NCBI GenBank assembly: GCA_900767415.1
Contig: CAAFYZ010000037.1
Location: 1-59,900, forward strand
Origin: Clostridia bacterium
GTDB lineage: Bacteria; Bacillota; Clostridia; Oscillospirales; CAG-272
Direction: 5' to 3'
DNA: 59,900 bases
Positions 26,001 through 33,507 of this stretch are shown piece by piece. Each line of letters opens with the position of its first letter. Position 1 is the stretch's first letter. The notes beneath the pieces were generated by a model. It was not told where the DNA came from, ran no database searches, and was given only the letters and a program-made list of their open reading frames with translations. The translations under genes were made by a program, and so were the position numbers.

Positions 26001-29000
26001 AATATGCCGCCGTTTACGACGGGGCACTGCATCTGCTTGCGCTTGCCTCCGCACGCTACGGACACGAGGGTCCCGATGTCAGATACACCTACCAGTGGTT
26101 CCGCGACGGCGGGAAGATCATCGGCGCGAAAGGTTCTTCCTATGACGTCAGAACCGTTGCCGACAGCGGCACGTATACGCTGGTCGTTACCGTTAAGGAC
26201 GGATTTGCCGAGCGGAGCGCGAGCTTCGACGTCACCGTCCAGATCGAAAAACTGACGGTAGACCTTTCCGCCCTTCTTTGGTCGGAGAGCGAGTTCCCCT
26301 ATCTCGTCGATGCCGAGCGGGAGGTAACGCTCCTTGTTCCCGACGAACTCTCGTTTGTCAATCTTGTCTTCTCCTATACCGAAAACAAAGCGAAAACGCC
26401 CGGTACGCGTACCGCAAAAGCAACGGTCAAAAGTTATGACAGCGAAAACTGCACGCTGACCGGTGCGCCGACCGACCATACGTGGTCGATCAGCAGCAAG
26501 GCGTTTGCCGTGCTCGACCACTTCGGCGGCGAGATCGTCGTCTCTTCGGCGACAGGATTCCCCGCAGGGTATGAGCTTCACGCCGACTGGCTGGACGGAG
26601 TTACCCTTCCCGACGGACTTGTGAGCGGTGACGAGTGCGTTCTGATCGGCGGACACCGTGTCTACTTTACCGATGCGGCAGGGAACGCTGTTACCTTTGC
26701 CGACACCGTGACGCTGACCTTCACGATCCCCGAGATCGGAAAGAACGAGAACCTGAAGCTTGTCCGTATTCTGAACGGCGCGCCCGAGATTCTCGACGCT
26801 GTCCGTAACGAGGACGGCACCCTGACCCTCTCTCTCGACTCGCTTGACAAAGATGCGTCGTATCTCCTCGTCGCCTACCGCTTCCCGCTGACGCTCGACA
26901 CGTCCGGAGACGTCAACGTCGGCTACGACGCAACGCAGAAGAATATCGAGCTCAGCGTCAATCCTTCTTATTATAATAGCACGCTTCCTTTCACGTATCA
27001 GTGGTATAAAAACGGCGAACTTCTGGAAGGCGAGACGGGTGCGACCCTTCTTGTCCCGATGGAAGTGGGAACGGCAAAGTATGTCTGCCGCGTGAGCGTG
27101 AAGGACGGTTATGCGACGGTGACGAAGGATTCCGATCCGATCACCGTGACCGTAATGCACAACATCCGTATCGGCACGCCGTCCTGGAATTATACCTCTC
27201 CGCTGACATACAGCGGCTCGGAATATACGTTCACGGCACCCGAGCTGGATGCGAACGCGAATCTCCGTGTCACCTACCATAATAACACCGCGAAGACCGT
27301 CGGCACGTATACCGCCGTCGTCACCGTCGAACCGGCAAACGAGAATTGCCTTGTGAACGGGAAAGAGAGCGTTACCTATTCCGCCACCTTCGTCATCGAG
27401 CCGAAGACGATCAGCACGGATCTTCTCCTCTGGAACGAGACGACCTTCTTCTACGACGGCAACGCCCATCGCCCGACGCTGAAAGACCTGTCTTCTTATA
27501 CGATCGCGGGCGTCGGTGATTCGCTCGCCGACATTCTGAGAGTTACCGGTTACACGGGTGATTTCGCGACCGACGTTCTGATCCCCGGCGCGACCCTCTA
27601 CTCGGTGACCGCACATCTCGAAGTCCTCGATGCAAACTACCGTCTGACCGCCTCGAAGAAGATTCTGGAATGGAACATGACGGCGAAGCCGCTGGACATC
27701 GACCACGTACAGCTCGAAGAAAACGTCTTCGACTATGACGGAACAGAGAAGACCGTTACTCTCCGTCCCGACACGATCCCGGCAGAACTGCTTGCCACCC
27801 TCGATCCTTCGACCGAGATTTCGGCGACCGAGCAGGGCTACCATTCCGTTACCGTCCGTTTCACACTGAAAGACGGTCTGAACTCCCTGAACTATACCTT
27901 TGAAGAGAGCACGACGCTTCTCTACCGTATCGTGACGGTGATCCGTCCCGAGGACTTTACCTTCACGGGCGGCACGCTTGTCTATAACGGCAGTGAGCAA
28001 GCCGTTCCCGCTCTCTCCTTCGGTGCCTACGCCGCGCTGCTCCGTGTCACCGGTGTCGAGGGCACGCAGAGCGCGACGGACGCCGGCTCTTACAGCATCA
28101 CCTACACCTTCGCACTGACGAGTGACACGTTCTTCCGTCTGGCAGAAGAAAGCCATACTTACACGTGGACGATCGAGAAGCAGAAGATCACGGTGGATTC
28201 TCTGACGTGGAACTATTCTTCCGCCTTCATGTACGATCCCGCTACCGAGATGTTTACGGTTGCGATCACCGATACGCTGAGCGAGAACGTTCACGTCTCG
28301 TACGAGAACGCGAGTGCGAAGAACGCCGGTACCTACCGCGCCAGAGTGATCCTTACTCCCGTGAGCGAGAACTACGAGATCGTTTTGACCGATCCCGCAA
28401 GCACGGAACTTGAGTGGACGATCGCACAGGCATTGATTGAGATTCCCGCCGTCGAGTGGCAGGATACCGTCCTCTTCCCGTATGACGGCGCCGAAAAGAG
28501 CGTCCTTCTGAAGACACTTCTTCCCGATACCGTTACGGTGGAATATCTCGACAACCGCATGACCGACGCGGGTCGCTATCAGGCGAGTGCCACGCTCGTC
28601 GCGAAGGACGCGAACTACCGTGTCGTAATCGGTGATACCGATCAGAACGTCGCGACCCTCGACTGGGAGATCACGCCGATCACCGTGACCGTCGCAACGC
28701 CCGAGTGGAACTATTCCGACAGAGAATTTGTTTTCAGCACGGAAGAGCGCACCTTCCTTATCACCAACCTTCCCGAGCATGTCAGCGCGCGCTATGAGAA
28801 CAACACGATCGGCAACGTCGGAACCTACACGCTGAGAGCGACACTGGTCGCCGACAAGAACTATAAGATCGAAGGCACGGAAGAAGTTTCCTTCACCTTC
28901 ACGGTAACGCCCGTCGTCATCACCGTGAACGCCGCCGATCTCCGTTGGCAGACCACCGCCGCATCCGAGCGTTATGACGCTACCACGCATATCTACACGC

Positions 29001-29947
29001 TCGTCGGTGTTCCCGAGCACGTCATCGTCACCTACAGAGACAATGCGCAGTCCGCTCTCGGTAGTTACGTCGCGAGTGCCGTCCTCACCGCGGAAAGCGA
29101 CAATTACAGCTTGGTTGTCAACGGCGAGATTCCCACGAAGGCATGGTCGATCGTCAAGGGACTCTACGATATGTCCGGTGTGACCTTCGAGAACAAGTCG
29201 GCAGAGTATGACGGCAAGGCACACGCACTTGCGATCGGCGGTAAACTTCCCGCCGGTGTCACCGTATCGTACGACCTGACCTCTTGCACGGAGGCGGGTG
29301 TCTACCGCATCACCGCGTCCTTCAAGGGCAGTGCGAACTACGAAGAGATTCCTTCGATGACCGCTACGCTGACGATTACCCGTAAGGTTTACACCGTTTC
29401 GACGGACGGCGACGATGCGCTCGTCATCACGGCGCCCGACGGACTGACCTATCGGCTGAGCTTCACCGAGAAGGATAAAGCGCAGTTCAAGGATGTCAGC
29501 TTCCTCGGTATCGGTACGCTGAACGAGAAGATCACGCTCTCCGCGGCATACGACATCTTCTTCACCGAAGACGGCGAGAACGAAATTCACCCCGAAGGAA
29601 CCTTCACGGTAAAACTTCTGATTCCCGAGACGCTTCGTAAGAAGGATGTCAAGGTCGTACATCTGACCGATAATGGAAAAGTCACCGATATGGAGGCGAC
29701 CCGCGACGGCGATTATATGACCTTCACGACCGACGGATTCTCCGTCTACTTCCTTGTGGAAGCGACCGAGATCCTCGCGCCGATGTGGATCGAAGTGATC
29801 ATGGCGGCTCTGTGCGTCCTCCTTCTCCTGATCATCGTCATCGAGCTTATCGTATGGCGCAAGAAGGCGAAGAAGCGCAAGGCACGCAAAGAATATCCCG
29901 ATATTCTGAGCGGCGCAGACCCTTCCGTTTTTAACTTCGGAAAGTAA
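23003..29947 (+). CDS. giant membrane-anchored surface protein with Ig-like and MBG-like repeats
   Basis: This 2314-aa exported protein begins with a signal peptide (KHALALILALIMLFGIVSVP, cleavage near VFA-YEG) and a Gly/Ser/Thr linker. A helical N-terminal region follows, including a tyrosine-rich coil at about residues 251-293 (NYLAEKAAYEKYQAYLAAEEK) like that of the preceding protein. From about 696 there are three Ig-like domains (YQWYRDG, YQWFRDG, YQWYKNG) and about eleven YDG/MBG-like beta repeats (W-x-Y...AGTY...NY...W-x-I). A third beta module (FxDAAGNxV...) occurs twice between them and again before the anchor. One transmembrane helix (about 2260-2288) and a Lys/Arg-rich cytoplasmic tail end the protein. 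There is no sortase motif. It is likely an extended adhesin or cell-envelope stalk; the ligand is unknown. Confidence 0.85.
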   Translation: MKTIGTHAKHALALILALIMLFGIVSVPVFAYEGSTATAGGESTPAGGSEGSGGTSSAGTGEKDTPWYTLTYDYTTKKMTLVIKTDILSYADLTKEDILAFKDAFFDALAHMLVGDISDIKKLAPTGPSETTGEGTLRVVTLPDFSPLLGGEGELSEREKQLRAFLESRGITKVSQIDFEAIIPVLVQLGYVTYEELATLNWDHVFSKFEEELDKEIAADLGIVAPDKVEKADEPTTVVPDPGEGATEEEKKEYENYLAEKAAYEKYQAYLAAEEKYRTDLAAAKETDEFKQKKQEPMNQITEAKVKVEQKIEEKKNDPNADEKSDVLLAEAILNALNGITLDGHRIFDGQHFLTDAVREVLRELPTFREISEYTDEQMNHTWSVFAESAFGNSDFAFTVSFDGAGNLIRKVAKLIADYVVYERRADGTYVVTLNPPKKLTDLILRVCNSEKFKNSEWKDRIFGHIAEDGNGIYALINDVSFGEIVSALEKIDFAGILSREDIKDIYDLTDLTNEQIMEKIRATERFYNKALSLFNKVFGQLPDSAKSKTLLDFYRDNGTFHAEGKKENLNVESWLNRVLPAEYGKYAALLAGLLDSETISVALNATVNFKDLYKITFAGDKNEIGFLPVGATLSDFVKATTYRGYPILGWADADGTQYTKMPALDAVLYPVIDATVTAELVYTADDIARPYNNAASEILVRVTYDDPEGNAVYAYQWYRDGVLLAGETGKTLRVKNVADSGVYTCTVTVTDGSATYTATSDAATVAITQKLYTFKDNFRWDYTAPFYPDGNSHAVTLIPTVDDFAGIHITYTNDGEQSAPGNYTTGATVTFDNENCALSGGIEDLAWAIGVREADIVTEDGFTIGTVTLTTDGVAVDPSYIFRAVAAPNPDLDAIRALLPADTDSVGIPYAFDFGFYDAAGNRVDVASALKFSFFVDPAIAKNQIAFVRVADAALSAVDSVRTAADLTFESDVLLTADTVRYALVTYQYTLTVTPEATEYAAVYDGALHLLALASARYGHEGPDVRYTYQWFRDGGKIIGAKGSSYDVRTVADSGTYTLVVTVKDGFAERSASFDVTVQIEKLTVDLSALLWSESEFPYLVDAEREVTLLVPDELSFVNLVFSYTENKAKTPGTRTAKATVKSYDSENCTLTGAPTDHTWSISSKAFAVLDHFGGEIVVSSATGFPAGYELHADWLDGVTLPDGLVSGDECVLIGGHRVYFTDAAGNAVTFADTVTLTFTIPEIGKNENLKLVRILNGAPEILDAVRNEDGTLTLSLDSLDKDASYLLVAYRFPLTLDTSGDVNVGYDATQKNIELSVNPSYYNSTLPFTYQWYKNGELLEGETGATLLVPMEVGTAKYVCRVSVKDGYATVTKDSDPITVTVMHNIRIGTPSWNYTSPLTYSGSEYTFTAPELDANANLRVTYHNNTAKTVGTYTAVVTVEPANENCLVNGKESVTYSATFVIEPKTISTDLLLWNETTFFYDGNAHRPTLKDLSSYTIAGVGDSLADILRVTGYTGDFATDVLIPGATLYSVTAHLEVLDANYRLTASKKILEWNMTAKPLDIDHVQLEENVFDYDGTEKTVTLRPDTIPAELLATLDPSTEISATEQGYHSVTVRFTLKDGLNSLNYTFEESTTLLYRIVTVIRPEDFTFTGGTLVYNGSEQAVPALSFGAYAALLRVTGVEGTQSATDAGSYSITYTFALTSDTFFRLAEESHTYTWTIEKQKITVDSLTWNYSSAFMYDPATEMFTVAITDTLSENVHVSYENASAKNAGTYRARVILTPVSENYEIVLTDPASTELEWTIAQALIEIPAVEWQDTVLFPYDGAEKSVLLKTLLPDTVTVEYLDNRMTDAGRYQASATLVAKDANYRVVIGDTDQNVATLDWEITPITVTVATPEWNYSDREFVFSTEERTFLITNLPEHVSARYENNTIGNVGTYTLRATLVADKNYKIEGTEEVSFTFTVTPVVITVNAADLRWQTTAASERYDATTHIYTLVGVPEHVIVTYRDNAQSALGSYVASAVLTAESDNYSLVVNGEIPTKAWSIVKGLYDMSGVTFENKSAEYDGKAHALAIGGKLPAGVTVSYDLTSCTEAGVYRITASFKGSANYEEIPSMTATLTITRKVYTVSTDGDDALVITAPDGLTYRLSFTEKDKAQFKDVSFLGIGTLNEKITLSAAYDIFFTEDGENEIHPEGTFTVKLLIPETLRKKDVKVVHLTDNGKVTDMEATRDGDYMTFTTDGFSVYFLVEATEILAPMWIEVIMAALCVLLLLIIVIELIVWRKKAKKRKARKEYPDILSGADPSVFNFGK

Positions 29948-29964
29948 TCTTCCCAAAACAAAAG

Positions 29965-30004
29965 TCCCCGCCGACGGGAATCCGTCGGCGGGGATATTTT
30001 GTTT
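29965..30004. terminator. intrinsic terminator
   Basis: TCCCCGCCGACGG (29965-29977) pairs with CCGTCGGCGGGGA (29982-29994), followed by TATTTTGTTTTTT. It lies between the giant gene and the convergent membrane-protein gene. The upstream side is A-rich, so it may work in both directions. Confidence 0.88.
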
Positions 30005-30040
30005 TTTCGGTTGTTCGTTATCGCGGAAGGGGAGCGGCGG

Positions 30041-30622
30041 TCAGTCCGGCAACTGCAAAAAGGTCAGTCGCACTTCAAAACTTTCTTCTTTCGCCTCGGT
30101 GGCGAGCGTCAGGGTTTCGTATTCCCGCACTTCACGCTCCGCGGCGAGCAGGGCAGAGACTTCCTCGGCGGGCACGCCGTAAAAGCGCAGAATCCGCGCG
30201 ACGCTCCGTCGTCCGCCGTTTGCCTTCCCGCGGAAGAGATTGACTTCTTCGGGCGCGCGCCCTTCTTCTCTCAGCCATTCGAGCGCGGGGACGCCCCCGT
30301 CCGTACCGAACAGTTCGACGCGGATTCTCCCTTTCGGCAGGACGGTCAGGGCGAGCGTGTCGCCCTCACGGATCATGGCTTTCTCTCTGGAAGAGAAAAT
30401 GCCGTACATACGTACTTCGTCATGTGACAGTCCGATCACACGGAAAAAATAGATCAGGATAAAGAAGACAAAGAAGACCAGCACGATCTCCAAAGGATAA
30501 AAACCGAGCAGATCCTCGGATTTTTTATGCAGATCCACCGTCAGGACAAAGAGATAGAGCAGGGGGAGCTCGGTCAGGAACACGTACCATCGCGTGCAGA
30601 ACAGAAAGATATTTTTCATCAT
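30041..30622 (-). CDS. small membrane protein of unknown function
   Basis: About 193 aa. Two hydrophobic helices lie near the N terminus (WYVFLTELPLLYLFVLTV and IVLVFFVFFILIYFFRVIGL), joined by a short charged loop (DLHKKSEDLLGFYP). A soluble, mixed alpha/beta domain of about 120 residues follows and probably faces the cytoplasm. I do not recognise the family. The two adjacent start codons (30622 and 30619) are 5-8 nt after GAAGGTG; earlier codons lie at or upstream of +1. It is divergent from the flotillin gene with about 370 bp between, and a shared membrane function is possible but unsupported beyond adjacency. Confidence 0.7.
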   Translation of the reverse strand: MMKNIFLFCTRWYVFLTELPLLYLFVLTVDLHKKSEDLLGFYPLEIVLVFFVFFILIYFFRVIGLSHDEVRMYGIFSSREKAMIREGDTLALTVLPKGRIRVELFGTDGGVPALEWLREEGRAPEEVNLFRGKANGGRRSVARILRFYGVPAEEVSALLAAEREVREYETLTLATEAKEESFEVRLTFLQLPD

Positions 30623-30647
30623 ACACCTTCGTATCGAAATTGTCTCT

Positions 30648-30676
30648 ATTGTATCACAGACGCCGACGGAAAGCAA
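30648..30676 (-). promoter_or_regulatory. promoter of the small membrane protein gene
   Basis: On the minus strand: -35 TTGCTT (30671-30676), a 17-bp spacer, -10 TACAAT (30648-30653). Confidence 0.7.
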
Positions 30677-30776
30677 GAAAATCCGTGTGAATTTTTCCGT
30701 AATCCCCGCACTTTATGGAAAATGCACAGTTTTTGCGAAAAAAATTGTGCAAAGGGGAGAATCCGACCTCCCGCTC

Positions 30777-30805
30777 TTGACAGGAAAACGAAATTTTGCT
30801 ATAAT
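30777..30805 (+). promoter_or_regulatory. flotillin gene promoter
   Basis: -35 TTGACA (30777-30782), a 17-bp spacer, -10 TATAAT (30800-30805) with TGC before it. Transcription would begin around 30812, directly at the 5' end of the predicted riboswitch and about 185 nt before the start codon. Confidence 0.85.
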
Positions 30806-30813
30806 AAAAATGC

Positions 30814-30916
30814 AAAAGGGAGTAGTAAGTCGCCGACCCGGCGGCTCGCACCTGTCGTCAGCACGACTCATTTGTCCGGCAGGAGCGGAATCCTCACAGA
30901 TTTTTACAAGACTTTT
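30814..30916 (+). ncRNA. yybP-ykoY-type (Mn2+) riboswitch aptamer
   Basis: The leader carries the yybP-ykoY elements in order. AAAAGGGAGTAGT at the 5' end matches the conserved GGGGAGUAG side. An 8-bp hairpin follows (AGTCGCCG-ACC-CGGCGGCT). Then CCTG-TCGTCA, a small GAC/GTC hairpin and CCGG-CAGG form the second arm, containing the conserved UCGUCA and CGG. ACAAGACTTTT closes P1, with AAAAG pairing to CTTTT (30912-30916). Known members sense Mn2+ through contacts between the two arms and usually turn expression on. I identified it by eye against remembered consensus features, not by a covariance search. Confidence 0.72.
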
Positions 30917-30945
30917 ACTGATCTGTACAGTGAAAGTCTTTTTTT
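30908..30945 (+). terminator. riboswitch-controlled intrinsic terminator
   Basis: AAGACTTTTACTG (30908-30920) forms a 13-bp stem (one G-U pair) with 30928-30940 around a 7-nt loop, followed by a seven-T run. The 5' strand contains the CTTTT needed to close P1 of the aptamer, so aptamer and terminator are mutually exclusive. Ligand-stabilised P1 would allow read-through into the flotillin gene. Confidence 0.82.
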
Positions 30946-30995
30946 CTCCGTGGGGCTCTCTTTTGAAAAAATATTTTTTTTGGAGGTATTTTGTT

Positions 30996-32414
30996 ATGCC
31001 ATTCGGATGGATTCTCGCACTGGTCGGCGTTGCCGCCCTGATCGTCCTTCTCTTTGTGATCGGTTATCTGAAAGCACCGCCCGACACCGCCTACATCATT
31101 TCGGGTCTCGGGAAGATGCGGATTCTGATCGGTAAGGCGGGCTGGCGCGTTCCGTTCTTTGAAAGAGTGGATAAACTCTCTCTTCGCGTCATGCAGGTCG
31201 ATGTCAAGACATCGGAGGCGGTGCCCACCAACGAATTTATCAACGTTACGGTAGACGGCGTCGCCAACATCAAGATTTCGTCCGACCCCCTCCTTCTTCA
31301 GAAGGCGGGACAGTCCCTTCTCGGTATGCGCCAGCCGGAACTTATCAGTCTCGTCACACAGGTTCTCGAAGGGAATATGCGTGAGATCGTCGGTTCCGTC
31401 GGTCTGAAAGAGATGGTACAGGACCGTCAGGGCGTCGCGAAGAAGATCACCGAGAACGTCGTGCCCGATATGGAAAAACTCGGGATTGAAGTCGTCAACT
31501 TCAACATTCAGAACTTCAAGGACGCCGCCGGCACCATTGAAAACATGGGTATCGACAACGTCGAGCAGATCCGCAAGAACGCGCAGATCGCAAAGGCGAA
31601 TGCACAGCGCGACATCGCCATCGCCACCGCAAACGCACAGCAGGAGGCGAACGCCGTCCGTGTCGAGGCGGAGAAGAAGATTGCCGAGCAGGACGCCGCT
31701 CTTGCGGTTCAGCAGGCAGACATGAAGGTGAGAGCGGATACCAAGAAGGCGGAGGCAGACGCCGCCTATTCGATCCAACAGGAAAATCAGCGTAAGATCA
31801 TCGAGATCGCCAAGACGAACGCCGACATCGCCCGCCGCGAAAAAGAAGCGGAACTCAAAGACAAAGAGATCGCCATCAAAGAGCGCGAGCTGGACGCGAA
31901 CGTCAAAAAGCAGGCGGACGCGCTGAAATATCAGTCGGAAAAACAGGCAGAAGCCGATCTCATCAAGAGACAGAAAGAAGCCGAGGCGCAGAAGTACGAA
32001 GCCCTGCAAGCCGCAGAAGCGAAAAAGGCAGAAGCCGAAGCACTCCGTTTTGCCATGGAGCAGGAAGCCGAAGGTATCCGTGCCAAGGGCCTTGCCGAGG
32101 CGGAAGCCATCGAAAAGAAGGCGGAAGCGCAGAAGAAGATGGGCGAGGCATCGGTTCTCGAAATGTATCTGAACGCCCTGCCCGAAGTTGTGAAGAACGC
32201 CGCTACGCCTCTCTCCCGCACCGATAAGATCGTCATGTACGGAGACGGGAATTCGACGAAGGTCGTGCGCGACGTCATGAGCAGTGCCAACCAGATTGTG
32301 GAAGGCATGAAGGAGTCGACGGGCATCGACCTTGCGGCACTCATTGCCGGATTCGCCGGCGGGAAGATTGCCGCGAAAAAGCCGGATGCGCCCGCCGACG
32401 GAGAAAAGGAATAA
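30996..32414 (+). CDS. flotillin-like SPFH/band-7 protein
   Basis: The 472-aa membrane-associated scaffold has an N-terminal transmembrane or hairpin helix (WILALVGVAALIVLLFVIGYL, residues about 5-25) and an SPFH domain at about 30-200 (DTAYIISGLGKMRILIGKAG, VDVKTSEAVPTNEFINVTVD). A long coiled coil of Glu-Ala-Lys repeats, the flotillin domain, covers about 200-410. The C-terminal tail is GFAGGKIAAKKPDAPADGEKE. Bacterial flotillins organise membrane microdomains and affect fluidity and membrane protein complexes. ATG 30996 follows TGGAGGT; the open frame further upstream runs through the riboswitch and is not coding. No NfeD-type partner gene is adjacent. Control by a Mn2+-type riboswitch would be unusual for this family. 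Confidence 0.93.
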   Translation: MPFGWILALVGVAALIVLLFVIGYLKAPPDTAYIISGLGKMRILIGKAGWRVPFFERVDKLSLRVMQVDVKTSEAVPTNEFINVTVDGVANIKISSDPLLLQKAGQSLLGMRQPELISLVTQVLEGNMREIVGSVGLKEMVQDRQGVAKKITENVVPDMEKLGIEVVNFNIQNFKDAAGTIENMGIDNVEQIRKNAQIAKANAQRDIAIATANAQQEANAVRVEAEKKIAEQDAALAVQQADMKVRADTKKAEADAAYSIQQENQRKIIEIAKTNADIARREKEAELKDKEIAIKERELDANVKKQADALKYQSEKQAEADLIKRQKEAEAQKYEALQAAEAKKAEAEALRFAMEQEAEGIRAKGLAEAEAIEKKAEAQKKMGEASVLEMYLNALPEVVKNAATPLSRTDKIVMYGDGNSTKVVRDVMSSANQIVEGMKESTGIDLAALIAGFAGGKIAAKKPDAPADGEKE

Positions 32415-32566
32415 CCTTTTTTGCTCTCCATAGCACGAAAGGCGGATATCCGAAAATGTCGGAGAGGATCTCTTCCTCTCCGACAAAAAAGAAAACAATT
32501 CTTTGCATTTTGCGTTCAATCCGGGAAAATCGTAGCGAAACGGAAAATTTTCGACAGAACAAAAAG

Positions 32567-32607
32567 CAGAAGAGACGGATGGAAACATTCGTCTCTTCTG
32601 TTTTTTT
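32567..32607 (+). terminator. intrinsic terminator after the flotillin gene
   Basis: CAGAAGAGACGGATG pairs with CATTCGTCTCTTCTG around a GAAA loop, followed by seven T. A second, equally stable hairpin at 32457-32485 (TGTCGGAGAGGA/TCCTCTCCGACA) lacks a T tract on this strand and may protect the 3' end. Confidence 0.85.
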
Positions 32608-32659
32608 GCGCGTTCCGAACGCGCTTTTTATCCTTTCTTCGGATACGTCGGGATTCCGA

Positions 32660-33493
32660 TCAGAGATATTTTTTCAGAAAAATACCGGAATCGCGGATCG
32701 CGAGGACGGGATCGAGCGTTCCCTCGTTTTCGATGGTGAGATAGCCGTCGTAGCCGACCTCGCGAAGTGCCGCGATATAAGCGTCAAAATCGACGGCGCC
32801 CGTCCCGAGTGGAACGACTTCGTATCCCGGTGCCTTTTGCGGCGTGCCCGGCTCCGCGGGGCGGTATACCTCTTCCGGCAAGAGATCGGCGCGAAGGCGG
32901 ATACCGTCTTTTGCGTGCGTGTGGACGATATATTTTCCGAGCATACGCACCGCCGCGACGGGATCCTGCTCTACCACCATGGCAAAGTTCGCAGGGTCGA
33001 GATTGACGCCGACGCCGCGCGGAATATCTTCGACAAATTGCAGAAGGGTAGGAGCGATTTCGGGTCCCGTCTCAATGGCGAGGGTAACGCCGCGGCTCGC
33101 GGCATATTCCCCGCAGGCGGTGAGCGCGCGGAGCATCACCCCGTAGCGGGGGTCACTCTTTTCGGCGGGAATAATTCCGATATGCGTCGTGATAACCTTC
33201 GTTCCGAATTCGACGGCGAGATCGATCGCCGCTACCGTGCGTCGGATGTTCTCCGCATTCATCTCTTCCACCTCAAAGAATCTGCCGCCGACGTCACCGC
33301 ACAGGGCAGAGACTTCCAGCTGATAACGGGAGAGCAGTTCTTTATAGAACGCCTTTTGTTGTTCGCTCATTTCGGGATTAAACTCTTCGGAGAAGGCGTA
33401 AATCTGCACACCGGAAAATCCGCATGCCGCGGCGAGGGCAAGCCCCTCGGCAAGGGGTTTTCCGAATCCGTTGACGATAGCACCGATTTTCAT
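32660..33493 (-). CDS. sugar phosphate isomerase/epimerase (AP-endonuclease-2 TIM barrel) 1
   Basis: The 277-aa TIM barrel belongs to the xylose-isomerase-like/AP_endonuc_2 superfamily, which contains keto-sugar isomerases, epimerases and lyases with a bound divalent metal. Likely metal ligands are in LAIETGPE (Glu), NLDPANFAMV (Asp), VHTHAKDG (His) and TIENEG (Glu). VPLGTGAVDFDAYI is a common C-terminal signature. It follows the Gfo/Idh/MocA gene at 33508 by 14 bp, with a strong AAAGGAGG site, so the two are one transcription unit under the AraC-side promoter. The specific substrate cannot be told from motifs. The pairing suggests it acts on a keto-sugar or keto-glycoside made by its partner. 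Confidence 0.85.
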   Translation of the reverse strand: MKIGAIVNGFGKPLAEGLALAAACGFSGVQIYAFSEEFNPEMSEQQKAFYKELLSRYQLEVSALCGDVGGRFFEVEEMNAENIRRTVAAIDLAVEFGTKVITTHIGIIPAEKSDPRYGVMLRALTACGEYAASRGVTLAIETGPEIAPTLLQFVEDIPRGVGVNLDPANFAMVVEQDPVAAVRMLGKYIVHTHAKDGIRLRADLLPEEVYRPAEPGTPQKAPGYEVVPLGTGAVDFDAYIAALREVGYDGYLTIENEGTLDPVLAIRDSGIFLKKYL

Positions 33494-33507
33494 GTGTACC
33501 CCTCCTT

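Noticed and set aside
22997..29956. A 2319-codon open frame antisense to the giant surface protein, with other long antisense frames at 2212-3834, 12568-14337, 36459-39104 and 49414-52878
   Set aside because: They mirror real genes codon for codon. The genome avoids TTA, CTA and TCA codons, so the opposite strand lacks stops. They have no ribosome sites, no family motifs and odd composition.
30594..30995. Open frame continuing upstream of the flotillin start
   Set aside because: It crosses the promoter, the riboswitch-like leader and a terminator; ATG 30996 with TGGAGGT fits the family.
32457..32485. Strong hairpin after the flotillin gene considered as its terminator
   Set aside because: It is followed by A rather than T on the plus strand; the T-tailed hairpin at 32567-32607 is the better terminator.
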